64,000 nucleotides of DNA, taken from positions 1-64,000 of the forward strand of contig CACJWK010000005.1 of assembly GCA_902597095.1 (NCBI GenBank), written 5' to 3'. This document shows positions 34,547-43,140 of this stretch, in pieces. Each line of letters opens with the position of its first letter. The stretch's first letter is position 1. The position numbers were made by a program, and so were the translations under genes. Source of the stretch: an uncultured Pseudohongiella sp. GTDB lineage: Bacteria; Pseudomonadota; Gammaproteobacteria; Pseudomonadales; Pseudohongiellaceae. Below the pieces are notes generated by a model. The model was not told where the DNA came from. It was given only the letters and a program-made list of their open reading frames with translations, and ran no database searches.

Positions 34547-35521
34547 ATGTCAGAAGTCCCGGTAACGCAATCAAAGTGGCAGGTAGATGATGCGGCACCT
34601 GAACACACGCCAAAGATTCTCGAATTATTCAAGGCGGTTTTCGGGCAGGAGATGTCAGAGGCTCACTGGCATTGGAAATACGGCGAGGGCAGGGGTGCCG
34701 GCATAGTTGTCCACGAGGACGATGAGCTTGTGGCTTACTTCGGCGGCATGGAGCGCCGCATTCTGTTCAAGGGCTTACCGACTACGGCCTTTCAGAGTGG
34801 CGATTCTATGGTAGCCCGGGAGCATCGAGGCACCCTGTCCAAGCGGGGCCCGTTTTTCCTTTCTGTTGCCGCCTTTCAGGACCGCTATCTGGGTCACGGC
34901 AGACCCTATCTGATCTCCTACGGATTCCCCAACGAAAGGGCGATGCGTCTCGCTGAACGTCTTGGCATGTATACGCAAATCGGCAGGCTTTTCGAAATTT
35001 ACTGGCCGGCGGAGCCCAGCCTGCGGTTTCGTCCGGTGCCGTTCGAGTTCGATAACGATGAACACCGAAAAGCGCTGGAAACGCTCTGGCATGCGATGTC
35101 AGAGCAGTTCGGCGATCGGGCGATCGGGGTTCGCGACCTTGAGTACCTCGCCCATCGCTATCGGGATCACCCGACGCATGCTTATCTGATTCACCTGGTT
35201 ATCGATGACAGCACAGCGCATTTGCTGGGCATTGTCGTCGCCAGAAGGGCCGAAAGCCGTCTGATACTGGTGGATTTCGTAGGGCGTCAGCAGGCATTTA
35301 GGGATCTGATTTGCTACACCAGGAGTCTCGCCAGTGAGCAGCATTGCGCTGAGGTGTTCGGCTGGCTGACTGATCTTGACTGCCATCTGATCACCGGGAC
35401 GGGAGAGCAGCTCAATGAGTTGCCGCTGCGATTGCCATTCGGTGTGTACCGGCGGGGGCTGGATCCTGAAGAGATTCGAGACCGCTGGTTCTTTATGTGC
35501 GGTGACAGTGACTTCATGTGA
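34547..35521 (+). CDS. GNAT-like acyltransferase of unknown substrate
   Basis: A 324-residue soluble protein that reads like a GNAT-type N-acyltransferase. HTPKILELFKAVFGQEMSEAHWHWKYGEG is the typical opening, followed by GGMERRILFKG, STLSKRGPFF and ISYGFPNERAMRLAERLGM, where a GFPN motif recurs in exopolysaccharide-type acyltransferases of this shape. The C-terminal half looks like a second, degenerate GNAT-like domain. The next gene, 57 bases later, is a PIG-L deacetylase, so the two may act in turn on an amino sugar or amine. The family call is moderate. Confidence 0.6.
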   Translation: MSEVPVTQSKWQVDDAAPEHTPKILELFKAVFGQEMSEAHWHWKYGEGRGAGIVVHEDDELVAYFGGMERRILFKGLPTTAFQSGDSMVAREHRGTLSKRGPFFLSVAAFQDRYLGHGRPYLISYGFPNERAMRLAERLGMYTQIGRLFEIYWPAEPSLRFRPVPFEFDNDEHRKALETLWHAMSEQFGDRAIGVRDLEYLAHRYRDHPTHAYLIHLVIDDSTAHLLGIVVARRAESRLILVDFVGRQQAFRDLICYTRSLASEQHCAEVFGWLTDLDCHLITGTGEQLNELPLRLPFGVYRRGLDPEEIRDRWFFMCGDSDFM

Positions 35522-35578
35522 TGGGACTCAATGCGCCGATGCATCTGTAAATACGTCGCTCATCAAAAGGACTAAGAC

Positions 35579-36307
35579 ATGCTTCCCGAAAGTGAGCTGA
35601 TCCCTTACGGCACTTCCGAGCTTCCGCCGGGGCCGTGGCTGGTATTTTCCCCTCACCCTGATGACGAAACCTTTGGTCTTGGTGGATCCCTGATTCTGGC
35701 AAGTCAGCAAAAACTCGAGACTCATGTGGTTTTTGTTACTGACGGGGCGCTGGGCGGTACGACTGATCAGGGCTCGCTAGTAAATTGCAGGAAAGCCGAG
35801 GCGGAGCAGGCAGCAGCCGCCCTTGGGGTCTCGCAAATCCATTTTTTTGGCGAGCCGGATCGAGGGCTGCAGGTTTGCAATCGTCTTATTGAGCGGGTTT
35901 GCGAGTTGATCCGGGTCGTTGGGCCCGCATCGGTTTTTATCCCCACGCCGCTGGAATACCACCCTGATCACAGAGCTACCTCCGAAATAGTATGGCGCAG
36001 CGTGCAGGCGATGGGCGATTTTTCAGGCGGGGTCTATGGCTATGAAGTGAGCAACCTGGCACCGATCAATCTGCTGGTCGATACCTCTGCGGTTGCGTTG
36101 CAGAAGTATGAGGTAGTTAAAATCTATGCCAGCCAGTTGACTGAAAGCAAATACATGGCCCTGGTCAAAGCTGTTGATACCGCAAGAACTTTCTCTTTGC
36201 CCTTGGAATGCACAGCAGCAGAAGGTTTTTTCCACTTTTCGGATGTCACCAGAACGCTTGAAGAGCAGGTTCAGGAGAGTCTTGGGTTCTTTTTCAAAGG
36301 CCTTTAA
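35579..36307 (+). CDS. PIG-L (LmbE-like) zinc deacetylase
   Basis: A 242-residue PIG-L family protein, which removes N-acetyl groups from GlcNAc-type substrates using zinc. The metal motif HPDDE is in FSPHPDDETFGLGGSL near the N-terminus, and the third ligand region is TPLEYHPDHRATSEIVW. It has no signal peptide, so it acts in the cytosol. AAGGA lies eight bases before the ATG. It follows the acyltransferase-like gene and converges with the NHL propeller gene, 21 bases away. Confidence 0.88.
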   Translation: MLPESELIPYGTSELPPGPWLVFSPHPDDETFGLGGSLILASQQKLETHVVFVTDGALGGTTDQGSLVNCRKAEAEQAAAALGVSQIHFFGEPDRGLQVCNRLIERVCELIRVVGPASVFIPTPLEYHPDHRATSEIVWRSVQAMGDFSGGVYGYEVSNLAPINLLVDTSAVALQKYEVVKIYASQLTESKYMALVKAVDTARTFSLPLECTAAEGFFHFSDVTRTLEEQVQESLGFFFKGL

Positions 36308-36328
36308 TGCAGCGATACAAATTGGCGT

Positions 36329-37351
36329 CTAACGTCTGACGAACTTGAGGACCTCGCGGTCTCCCACCGAGGCGCCCCAGATTACGCCCTCTTCGCTGAC
36401 TCCGATGCCTTCGGGAAAACTGGTCGCGCCGCTGGGGCTGGGGTCGGGAATAAAGTCAGTTATCGTGCCATCAAGATGGCCGACGTAAATGCCCCGGTGC
36501 CAGCCCGGGTTGTAGCCGTATTCCCCTATAGCTGCTCTTGATTCAGAATCGACGGCATAGAGAGTATCGCCAACGATGCGGATTCCGCTGGGCCTGCCCC
36601 AGTGAGTCCAGATTGCCAGCAGCTCGCCCGTAGAGGATAAAACCTGCAGGCGATTGTTGGTGCGATCTCCGATGTATATTCTGCCCCTTGAATCGACTGC
36701 GATGGCGTGAGGGCCTTCGAACTGGAGTGGGCCATAACCCTTGCTCCCCCAGCTCTCAATAAATTCGCCAGCAGCGGTCATGTGCACGATGCGCCGGTTT
36801 GAATCCGGATTAATGTGACCGTCAACAATATACAGAGTGCCATCAGGCCCGATGGCTAAGTCGGAGGGTTCATTGAACTGTCCGGGGCCGTCCCCTCTGA
36901 TTCCCGGTTCACCCAGTTCGAGCAACAAGGTGCCCTGGGGGCTGAATTTAAAAATCTGATTGCCTTTTTCCCCTTCGATGACGCCCGCATCAATAATCCA
37001 CAGATTGTCGTCTTCATCGACGACAATACCGTGGGGCCACACAAACAGGCCGCTGCCAAAGCTGGAAAGCAGCTTGCCCTCCGGGCTGAATTGTAGCACC
37101 GGGTCGACGTCGGAAACCGGACAGGCGCCATTGTTGCCGCCGCACCGCTCGAAGACCCAGATGTTGCCCTGCGAGTCGATATCGATGGCATTGCCCGACC
37201 CCATTTGTCTCCCTGCTGGTAACTTAATGACGTCGCGGACGATTTCATAGCTATTCGGATACTCAGGCAGCACGGTGTTCTGCTGACTGGTCGCCACAGA
37301 GGCATGGAGTGTCCCGAGGAGGTAAAGTGTTCCCGTGATCAGTGATCTCAT
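36329..37351 (-). CDS. Secreted NHL-repeat six-bladed beta-propeller protein
   Basis: A 340-residue exported protein (signal peptide ending near VATSQQ). NHL-type blades recur: GNAIDIDSQGNIWVFERC, WPHGIVVDEDDNLWIIDAG, FNEPSDLAIGPDGTLYIVDG, FEGPHAIAVDSRGRIYIGDRTNNRLQVLS. This layout resembles the lyase half of peptidylglycine amidating enzymes, but no catalytic assignment is safe. Start at 37351 is preferred over the ORF-track ATG because GGGGA lies eight bases upstream. It is a paralogue of the protein at 41190, sharing SFGxGLFxxPHG and a CxxxxxxCP cysteine pair. Confidence 0.82.
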   Translation of the reverse strand: MRSLITGTLYLLGTLHASVATSQQNTVLPEYPNSYEIVRDVIKLPAGRQMGSGNAIDIDSQGNIWVFERCGGNNGACPVSDVDPVLQFSPEGKLLSSFGSGLFVWPHGIVVDEDDNLWIIDAGVIEGEKGNQIFKFSPQGTLLLELGEPGIRGDGPGQFNEPSDLAIGPDGTLYIVDGHINPDSNRRIVHMTAAGEFIESWGSKGYGPLQFEGPHAIAVDSRGRIYIGDRTNNRLQVLSSTGELLAIWTHWGRPSGIRIVGDTLYAVDSESRAAIGEYGYNPGWHRGIYVGHLDGTITDFIPDPSPSGATSFPEGIGVSEEGVIWGASVGDREVLKFVRR

Positions 37352-37663
37352 CTTGTAATCCCCTCTTAGCATAGAAGAAAAGTGTGTGGATGCGCATGAT
37401 TCTTCCAGCAGCTTAGCAAATTCGGAGAAAATAGGAAGTCAGTTGCGCCCGCCCTACGCGTGAGAAATCGCGCCAGTCTGTTTGAAGAGTGGCGCTGGTA
37501 CACAGTCTGGCGCTTCATTGAGGCGGCCAAACAGAGTCGGTTTCGAGCAATCTGTTTTGTCGAATTCGCCAATCTTCCGGAGAACTCGAGTCGGGTTTGG
37601 TGTATCCTGAGCGTCTCAGCGCGGCAGCATGCCGTAAATTACTACCCCAGACGAGGTGTCGAA
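37352..37663. other. Divergent intergenic region, 312 bases
   Basis: It separates the NHL propeller gene (minus) from the alpha/beta hydrolase gene (plus). The long frame of the hydrolase ORF runs through it but has no signal peptide or ribosome binding site until 37664. No terminator, repeat or clear promoter was recognised. Confidence 0.4.
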
Positions 37664-38548
37664 ATGTTACTGAATCGAAGTGGACGGCTCCGCTGGTTTG
37701 CCAGCGTTTTCCTAAGCTTATGGTGCGTCGCGGCAAGCGCGCAACTCACCATCGAAGCCGATGTGATTTACGGGCGAAAGGACGGAATGGCCCTTACTTA
37801 TGACGTTCTCAAGCCAGAGAATGCCAACGGTGCTGCGGTAATTTTTATGATGAGTGGGGGTTGGTATTCCTCATGGACACCCCCCGAGCGAGTGGCACTT
37901 CGCTTCGCAGATCTGCTTGGTGCTGGATTCACTGTTATACCTCTGTATCACGGCAGTGCGCCGAGATACAAAATTCCGGATGCTGTGAATGATGTGAATA
38001 TGGCAACAGTGCACGTAAAAAGGCACGCACGGGATTATGGCGTGGACCCAGAACGTATTGGTGTAACCGGTGGCAGTGCAGGTGGCCATCTTGCGCTGAT
38101 GGTGGGCTTGGCCAAAGAGCAGGTTCAGGCCAGCTCTGCAATGGGAGATGAAGCGCTCGACGTTTCGCTCGCGGCGATAGTTGCTTATTTCCCTCCGGTG
38201 GATTTCAGGCAAGAGGAAACAGCTGTATCTGGCATTATTAGTGAGGTGAGCCAAGATGAACTATATTCTCGATTTCCGGCTCTCACTTTTGAGGAGGAGC
38301 TTATTCCTGCGATGTCTCCCATAACACATGTCGATCCCATGGACCCTCCGACTCTGTTAATACATGGGGACGCAGACCCACTTGTTCACATTAGTCACTC
38401 TATTGTCATGAGCGAAAAATTTAACGCGACTGGCGTAGAGAGCGACTTTATTACTATCGAGGATGGGAAACACGGCTTCTCAGGAGAGAATTCGTCAAGA
38501 GCGAACCAAGCTAGATTAGAGTGGTTTCAAAAGCATTTATTGCATTAA
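37664..38548 (+). CDS. Secreted alpha/beta hydrolase (esterase/lipase, BD-FAE-like)
   Basis: A 294-residue exported hydrolase (signal peptide FASVFLSLWCVAASAQ). The oxyanion region is FMMSGGWYSSW, the nucleophile elbow is GVTGGSAGGHLAL, the acid is in LIHGDADPLVHISHS, and the histidine is in EDGKHGF, so the triad is complete. It resembles esterases that deacylate sugars or feruloyl/acetyl esters. The ORF-track start is 68 codons upstream; ATG 37664 is chosen for the signal peptide and a GAGG eight bases before it. Base composition here and in the next gene is more AT-rich than in the surrounding genes. Confidence 0.83.
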   Translation: MLLNRSGRLRWFASVFLSLWCVAASAQLTIEADVIYGRKDGMALTYDVLKPENANGAAVIFMMSGGWYSSWTPPERVALRFADLLGAGFTVIPLYHGSAPRYKIPDAVNDVNMATVHVKRHARDYGVDPERIGVTGGSAGGHLALMVGLAKEQVQASSAMGDEALDVSLAAIVAYFPPVDFRQEETAVSGIISEVSQDELYSRFPALTFEEELIPAMSPITHVDPMDPPTLLIHGDADPLVHISHSIVMSEKFNATGVESDFITIEDGKHGFSGENSSRANQARLEWFQKHLLH

Positions 38549-38617
38549 CGGGAGCGCTCGCTTACTGTTTGCTAAAAGTGGCTCAGAAATTCAACTTTAT
38601 TAGAGGGAAACATAAAT

Positions 38618-38911
38618 ATGATACTGGTAAATCTGCAACTAGCAATTAAACCTGAGGTGCGTGAAGAGTTTATCGAATGGTTTTATTCTGTTTTGCCGGA
38701 TACCCGGGCATATGAGGGCTGCTCCGAACTCAACGCATGTTCGCTGGAAGGTGATCCCGATGCAGTCGAGGTAATATCTAAGTGGGAAACTAAAGCTCAC
38801 TATGAAAAGTATCTAGCTTGGCGTGAAGAGGATGGCACACTGGGCAAGCTTGGCGCTTACCTTGCTGCAGATCCAGTTTTCAGATTTCTGGAGGCCGATC
38901 TCCAGATCTAG
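38618..38911 (+). CDS. Antibiotic biosynthesis monooxygenase (ABM) domain protein
   Basis: A 97-residue ferredoxin-like single domain of the ABM type: MILVNLQLAIKPEVREEFIEWFYSVLPDTRAYEGC, then SKWETKAHYEKYLAWREEDG. Members include quinol monooxygenases and haem-degrading enzymes, but many have no proven activity. GAGGG lies about ten bases before the ATG. It follows the hydrolase gene by 69 bases on the same strand in a locally AT-rich stretch. Confidence 0.82.
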   Translation: MILVNLQLAIKPEVREEFIEWFYSVLPDTRAYEGCSELNACSLEGDPDAVEVISKWETKAHYEKYLAWREEDGTLGKLGAYLAADPVFRFLEADLQI

Positions 38912-39077
38912 ATAGCACACTTGAAGATTGCAAGATCCGGCCTTATGTCTGGCGAGAGAGAAACTTCGGCTTTTAGGCCTGCATTTGTACTTTACGCGCT
39001 CGATCTTTATCCTTCGGGTGTTCACTTAAATCATTCCGTTGCCGTGGTAACAGCAGCAGAGTAAGGAGAAATAACTT

Positions 39078-40256
39078 ATGCTTCGTCACGTTAATAAGCT
39101 TGTGGGCATTGTGCTAACGACCACTTTATCGACGGGTGTGCTTTCGCAGGACGTATACCAAAGCGCACATCATGATTATCGCGTGGTGCCGGTTGCCGAA
39201 GACCTGGTGCAACCATGGTCTATGGCGTGGCTGCCCAATGGTGACATGCTGATAACAGAAAAGCCTGGTCGGCTTCGCATGGTCCGTGATGGTCAGTTGT
39301 TGCCCGAAGCGATACCGGGAACTCCTGAGGTATTGTACAAAGGCCAAGGTGGTCTGTTTGAAGTCGTGCCACATCCTGACTTTAATGAGAACCAGTGGGT
39401 TTATCTGACTTTTGCCAAGCCAAATGCAAATGAGGTAGACGATGGTTCGACCACGGCAATTGCCCGCGGTCGACTCCAGGATGGCCGTCTGACGAACCTT
39501 GTTGAATTGTTCGCGGCGCAGGCTACTGGCTTCGGCCACTATGGTGGCAAGCTGGTCTTTGACGGTGAAGGCCACATGTTTCTGACTTTGGGGGATCGCC
39601 AGGACTTTTCATTTGGCGATCGAGAAGCGCTAATGGCCCATTCAGCTCAGGATCGGAGCAATCATGCGGGAGTTATTGTGCGCCTGAATGACGACGGAAC
39701 TGTGCCTGATGACAACCCGTTTGTCGGCGTGGACGGTGTCTTGCCCGAGATCTGGTCCTACGGTCATCGGAGTCCCCAAGGTTTGGCTATACATCCCATT
39801 ACAGGAGATTTGTGGGAATCTGAGCACGGACCTCAGGGTGGTGACGAGATCAACCTCATCGAGCCCGGCAACAACTATGGCTGGCCTGTGGCTGGCCGCG
39901 GTGTCAACTACGGAGCCTTTGGGCGGCCCATTCACGTTGGCATCAGTGAAGAGGGCATGACGAGCCCGATCAACTTCTGGGTGCCTTCCATTGCGACCTC
40001 GGGCCTGATGATCTACAACGGCGACAAATTCCCAATGTGGGTTGGAGATATTTTCTCCGGTGCGCTGGCTGGAGAGCAGCTAGCACGAGTTCATCTCGAC
40101 GATGAATATCGAAGCGTCGTTCTGGAAGAAACTTTGGCCTACAACATGGGCCGTATTCGCGACGTGAGACAGGGTCCTGACGGCTACATCTATCTAGCGA
40201 TCTCAGATCGGCAGGCCGGCTCGACCCCCATTGTCAGGCTGGAACCGGAAGACTAG
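39078..40256 (+). CDS. Soluble PQQ-dependent aldose sugar dehydrogenase-like protein
   Basis: A 392-residue exported six-bladed propeller (signal peptide ending near VLSQ) of the soluble glucose/aldose sugar dehydrogenase family (YliI-like). Motifs include LVQPWSMAWLPNGDMLITEKPGRLRMV, YKGQGGLFEVVPHPDF, GFGHYGGKLVFDGEGHMFLTLGD (with the catalytic-site His), GHRSPQGLAIHPITGDLWESEHGPQGGDEINLI and IYNGDKFP. Such enzymes oxidise aldoses in the periplasm with PQQ and calcium. AGGAG lies about nine bases before the ATG, and an intrinsic terminator follows. No PQQ synthesis genes are in the window. Confidence 0.88.
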   Translation: MLRHVNKLVGIVLTTTLSTGVLSQDVYQSAHHDYRVVPVAEDLVQPWSMAWLPNGDMLITEKPGRLRMVRDGQLLPEAIPGTPEVLYKGQGGLFEVVPHPDFNENQWVYLTFAKPNANEVDDGSTTAIARGRLQDGRLTNLVELFAAQATGFGHYGGKLVFDGEGHMFLTLGDRQDFSFGDREALMAHSAQDRSNHAGVIVRLNDDGTVPDDNPFVGVDGVLPEIWSYGHRSPQGLAIHPITGDLWESEHGPQGGDEINLIEPGNNYGWPVAGRGVNYGAFGRPIHVGISEEGMTSPINFWVPSIATSGLMIYNGDKFPMWVGDIFSGALAGEQLARVHLDDEYRSVVLEETLAYNMGRIRDVRQGPDGYIYLAISDRQAGSTPIVRLEPED

Positions 40257-40303
40257 ACCGAGTCTCAGAGTTCGATAGCCTGAGTGGCTTTCAAATAGGA
40301 AAA

Positions 40304-40327
40304 GGGGCGTGTCAGAGCCCCTTTTTT
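40304..40327 (+). terminator. Rho-independent terminator after the PQQ sugar dehydrogenase gene
   Basis: GGGGC, an 8-base loop, GCCCC, then six T residues. The stem extends by A-T pairs (AAA upstream, TTT downstream). It lies 48 bases after the stop codon and 40 bases before the next gene. Confidence 0.75.
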
Positions 40328-40366
40328 ATGCGGCTATTGTGCTTCGAGGAGCAGTAGACAGGAATA

Positions 40367-40996
40367 ATGAACCTCAAGAAGTTAAAGCAGGTTGAGGCGG
40401 CTTTTCTTGCCAGTTTTCCTCATGGGTTTGAAGATCCGGAAATCAGGGTAATCGGGAAGAAGCACAATATGCCTCGCCTGATGTCTCAGGTTCAGGACAG
40501 CTTTGCCAAAGCCAGATTCAAATACTCCGGGGCGATTGTTGACGACATGGTGCGCTACATCGGTCGCTCCTCAATGATCTCCTTGTTTGAAAAACCAAAA
40601 TTCCGCGATCTTGTTAAGTCTCTTAATTCGGCCGAGCGCGAAGCTCTGGCTGCGGGTTTCAGGAATATGCTACACGGCAAACAGCAGATGGGTTTTGAAA
40701 TTGTGCTGTCGATATTGCAGAGCCGAAAGCTGGCAAAGTGGTCACTGCTTACGATTCTGCCGGCTTATTTCCATCCTCAGCATGAGGTTTTTGTTAAGCC
40801 CACCACTGCCAAAGGGGTAATCGAATATTTCGAGCTGTCTGATTTGACCTACAGGCCGCAGCCAAGCTGGGAGTTCTACGAGGCCTATCGCAAGCAGATT
40901 CTTGACATGAAAGCGCGTGTAAGTCCTTCCTTGTCGCCGAACAACGCAGCGTTCACCGGGTTTCTGATGATGTCGCTGCGTGCGCTCAAGCCCTAG
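40367..40996 (+). CDS. Conserved-looking cytosolic protein of unknown function
   Basis: A 209-residue, mainly helical, basic protein without signal peptide or membrane helix. It is not recognised as a known family. Composition and codon use look like a real gene, and AGGA lies ten bases before the ATG. Features are an N-terminal basic helix (MNLKKLKQVEAAFLASFPHGF), a conserved-looking FRNMLHGKQQMGFEIVLSILQSRKLAKW, and a C-terminal proline-poor helical end. It is transcribed alone, after a terminator and 193 bases before the next gene. DNA or RNA binding is conceivable from the charge, but unsupported. Confidence 0.6.
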   Translation: MNLKKLKQVEAAFLASFPHGFEDPEIRVIGKKHNMPRLMSQVQDSFAKARFKYSGAIVDDMVRYIGRSSMISLFEKPKFRDLVKSLNSAEREALAAGFRNMLHGKQQMGFEIVLSILQSRKLAKWSLLTILPAYFHPQHEVFVKPTTAKGVIEYFELSDLTYRPQPSWEFYEAYRKQILDMKARVSPSLSPNNAAFTGFLMMSLRALKP

Positions 40997-41034
40997 CAGG
41001 CTAAAATTTATATTTTTCACTAGGTAGCGTCCCC

Positions 41035-41049
41035 TTCGTGCCGCACGAA
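41035..41049. repeat. Near-perfect palindrome in the gap before the second NHL gene
   Basis: TTCGTGC, one base, GCACGAA: a 7-base inverted repeat with a 1-base centre, about 140 bases upstream of the NHL gene at 41190. The form fits a dimeric-regulator operator better than a terminator, since there is no T-run, but one occurrence proves little. Confidence 0.3.
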
Positions 41050-41189
41050 AGAGCCGCCATGATTAGATTCTTAAGCAAGGTAATGCCACACTTTGAACTT
41101 ATATGTCTGTTGGTTTAAAACGGGGGCAGATAGCCCTATTTCTATTCACGAACCTGAGGTGATGTGAGTGTGATTGGGAGCCACCAGTT

Positions 41190-42257
41190 TTGAATCGCTT
41201 TTCTTACGGTATTACGCGTTCGGTGTCGCGCTGTGTCCAGCGCATTGTGCTCTTTTTGCTTGCGATCAGTTGGCCGATTGCGCTTCAGGCTCAATCAGAA
41301 CCTTTTGCCCATGGCGTGCGAAATGATTTGCCACGCCCATATGAGACCTATCGAGATTGGGGGGGATTGCCGGGAAATACAGCGGCTTGGGCTGCGGTAA
41401 CAGCAGTAGAGCCTGCTCCAAATAACGAGACTATATATGTCGTGCATCGCTGCTTCGAAAATTCCTGTGCAGGTCGTCCAGAAGATCCGATTCTCAAATT
41501 TGACTATTCCGGCAGGTTGCTGGCGAGCTTTGGTCAGGGACTTTTCCTGTTTCCCCATGGCGCAACGGTTGATCACGAAGGAAATCTCTGGGTGACTGAT
41601 GCGCGTTCCAATGAAGTGCTGGGGAATCAGGTCATCAAATTCGGTCCCGACGGTGAAATTCTTATGACGCTGACTCATGCCGGTAGTGACTCTGAACCCC
41701 TGCACTGGCCGAACGACGTTGTGGTTGATCCGAGCGACGGTGATATTTTTGTTGCGGAAAGTCATCGCGGTGGCCGTAACAACCGGATTGTGCATTTCGA
41801 CCGTCAGGGACGGTTCATCAAAACCATCGGCTCAGCCGGCTCGGCTCCCGGGCAACTTAGTGAGCCCCATTCGCTGGCGCTTGATTCGAGGGGTAGGCTG
41901 TTTGTGGGCGACCGTGAAAATAACCGAATTCAGATCTTTTCCCAGAGCGGGGAGCTGCTTGATGTCTGGACCCAATTCGGTCGTCCCAGCGGCTTGTTCA
42001 TCACTCAGGACGACACGCTTTATGTGGCAGATTCCGAATCGGGCCCGGACACCGGCGCCGGAGAGCTGACCGGCATCATGAAAGGGATTCGAATCGGTTC
42101 TGCCATTGATGGTACCGTCCACAGCTTCATCGAAGACTTGGAGCCACTCAGAGACGATCATTCCGGAGCCGAAGGGGTTGGTGTCGACAGCGCAGGTAAT
42201 GTTTATGGCGCGGTTGTCCGGCGACGCATGTTGGAACGGCACGTTCCCAGGCCGTGA
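41190..42257 (+). CDS. Secreted NHL-repeat six-bladed beta-propeller protein (paralogue)
   Basis: A 355-residue exported protein with signal peptide (VLFLLAISWPIALQAQ). NHL blades include FPHGATVDHEGNLWVTDARSN, WPNDVVVDPSDGDIFVAESH, LSEPHSLALDSRGRLFVGDRENNRIQIFS and GLFITQDDTLYVADSE. The start is TTG, with GGGAG about 10 bases upstream. It is paralogous to 36329-37351; both carry the SFGQGLFxxPHG motif and two cysteines near VHRCFENSC. No catalytic residues can be assigned with confidence. The next gene, a GNAT acetyltransferase, begins 19 bases after its stop. Confidence 0.82.
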   Translation: MNRFSYGITRSVSRCVQRIVLFLLAISWPIALQAQSEPFAHGVRNDLPRPYETYRDWGGLPGNTAAWAAVTAVEPAPNNETIYVVHRCFENSCAGRPEDPILKFDYSGRLLASFGQGLFLFPHGATVDHEGNLWVTDARSNEVLGNQVIKFGPDGEILMTLTHAGSDSEPLHWPNDVVVDPSDGDIFVAESHRGGRNNRIVHFDRQGRFIKTIGSAGSAPGQLSEPHSLALDSRGRLFVGDRENNRIQIFSQSGELLDVWTQFGRPSGLFITQDDTLYVADSESGPDTGAGELTGIMKGIRIGSAIDGTVHSFIEDLEPLRDDHSGAEGVGVDSAGNVYGAVVRRRMLERHVPRP

Positions 42258-42276
42258 AATGCTGGAGGCCGACATC

Positions 42277-42816
42277 ATGACATTTCGTCACAGGCTGGCG
42301 ACACAGCAGGATATTCCTGCAATTATCGACCTGATGAAGCTCTCCATCGAAGAGAACATGAAAACGCTGCTGTCTTGCGAGGAGATTGATGCCGCAAAGG
42401 AGACCATGGGTGTAGATCAGACGCTGATTGATGACGGCACCTACTTTGTTATCGAAGTGGACACACAGGAGCGGACGCTGGTCGGCTGCGGGGGCTGGGG
42501 AAAGCGGCGGACCTTGTATGGCGGCAACAACACCAAGGGCAGGGATGACTCTCTCAGTGACCCTTCCCGGGAGGCGGCCCGGATCAGGGCAATGTATACG
42601 CATCCGCAATGGGTGCGCCGGGGTATTGGGAGTCTACTCATCCGATTGGGAGAGGAAGCGGCCAGAGCAGCCGGTTTTACGCGGATTGCATTGGGTTCAA
42701 CGCTAGCCGGTGAGCCGCTCTATCTGGCCCATGGTTATGCAGAGGCGAGACGGGAGACCTTCCGGGGAGAAAACGGTGCGGACAATCTGATCATCACGAT
42801 GGAAAAGAATTTATAA
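42277..42816 (+). CDS. GNAT family N-acetyltransferase
   Basis: A 179-residue GNAT acetyltransferase. It opens with FRHRLATQQDIPAIIDLMKLSIEEN and carries the acetyl-CoA pyrophosphate-binding motif in MYTHPQWVRRGIGSLLIRLGEEAARAAGF (R/Q-x-x-G-x-G/A type), then LGSTLAGEPLYLAHGY. The ORF-track start lies inside the NHL gene; ATG 42277 has GGAGG nine bases upstream. ATG 42259 is a longer alternative without such a site. The acceptor is unknown. Confidence 0.85.
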   Translation: MTFRHRLATQQDIPAIIDLMKLSIEENMKTLLSCEEIDAAKETMGVDQTLIDDGTYFVIEVDTQERTLVGCGGWGKRRTLYGGNNTKGRDDSLSDPSREAARIRAMYTHPQWVRRGIGSLLIRLGEEAARAAGFTRIALGSTLAGEPLYLAHGYAEARRETFRGENGADNLIITMEKNL

Positions 42817-42881
42817 ACAAGCCGCACGCTCAGCGGGGCTGAGTTTCGACAGAATCGCAAAGTGATGGACAGTTAAGCGCT

Positions 42882-43091
42882 ATGAGAACACTGATATTCG
42901 TCCTGATTGGAATGACCCTGGGCGCCTGTTGGTCGCTAATGATTGCGGCTGCTGCGATCTTTGTGCTCCCGATGGTCATGACAGACGCGGAGCAGCTGCC
43001 TGATATCTTGGGGACCCTGCTGGTGGTCATTACGGCGCCGCTATTCGCGCTGGCAGGCGCCGCAATCGGTTTTCGAAAGGGGCAAGAATGA
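42882..43091 (+). CDS. Small two-helix membrane protein
   Basis: A 69-residue hydrophobic protein with two predicted membrane helices (TLIFVLIGMTLGACWSLMIAAAAIFVL and ILGTLLVVITAPLFALAGAAIGF) and a short acidic turn between them. No family is recognised and there is no strong ribosome binding site. It lies 65 bases after the acetyltransferase gene and converges with the TonB receptor gene. It is accepted because of its clean membrane pattern. Confidence 0.5.
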   Translation: MRTLIFVLIGMTLGACWSLMIAAAAIFVLPMVMTDAEQLPDILGTLLVVITAPLFALAGAAIGFRKGQE

Positions 43092-43140
43092 ACTGAATGA
43101 CTGTCGAACATCGGCATTTGCCGGGCGTACAAGCAGGGTG

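Noticed and set aside
41058-41117. 19-codon ORF (MIRFLSKVMPHF...) before the second NHL gene
   Set aside because: Very short, weak ribosome binding site, and no sign of a leader-peptide pattern or attenuator hairpin after it.
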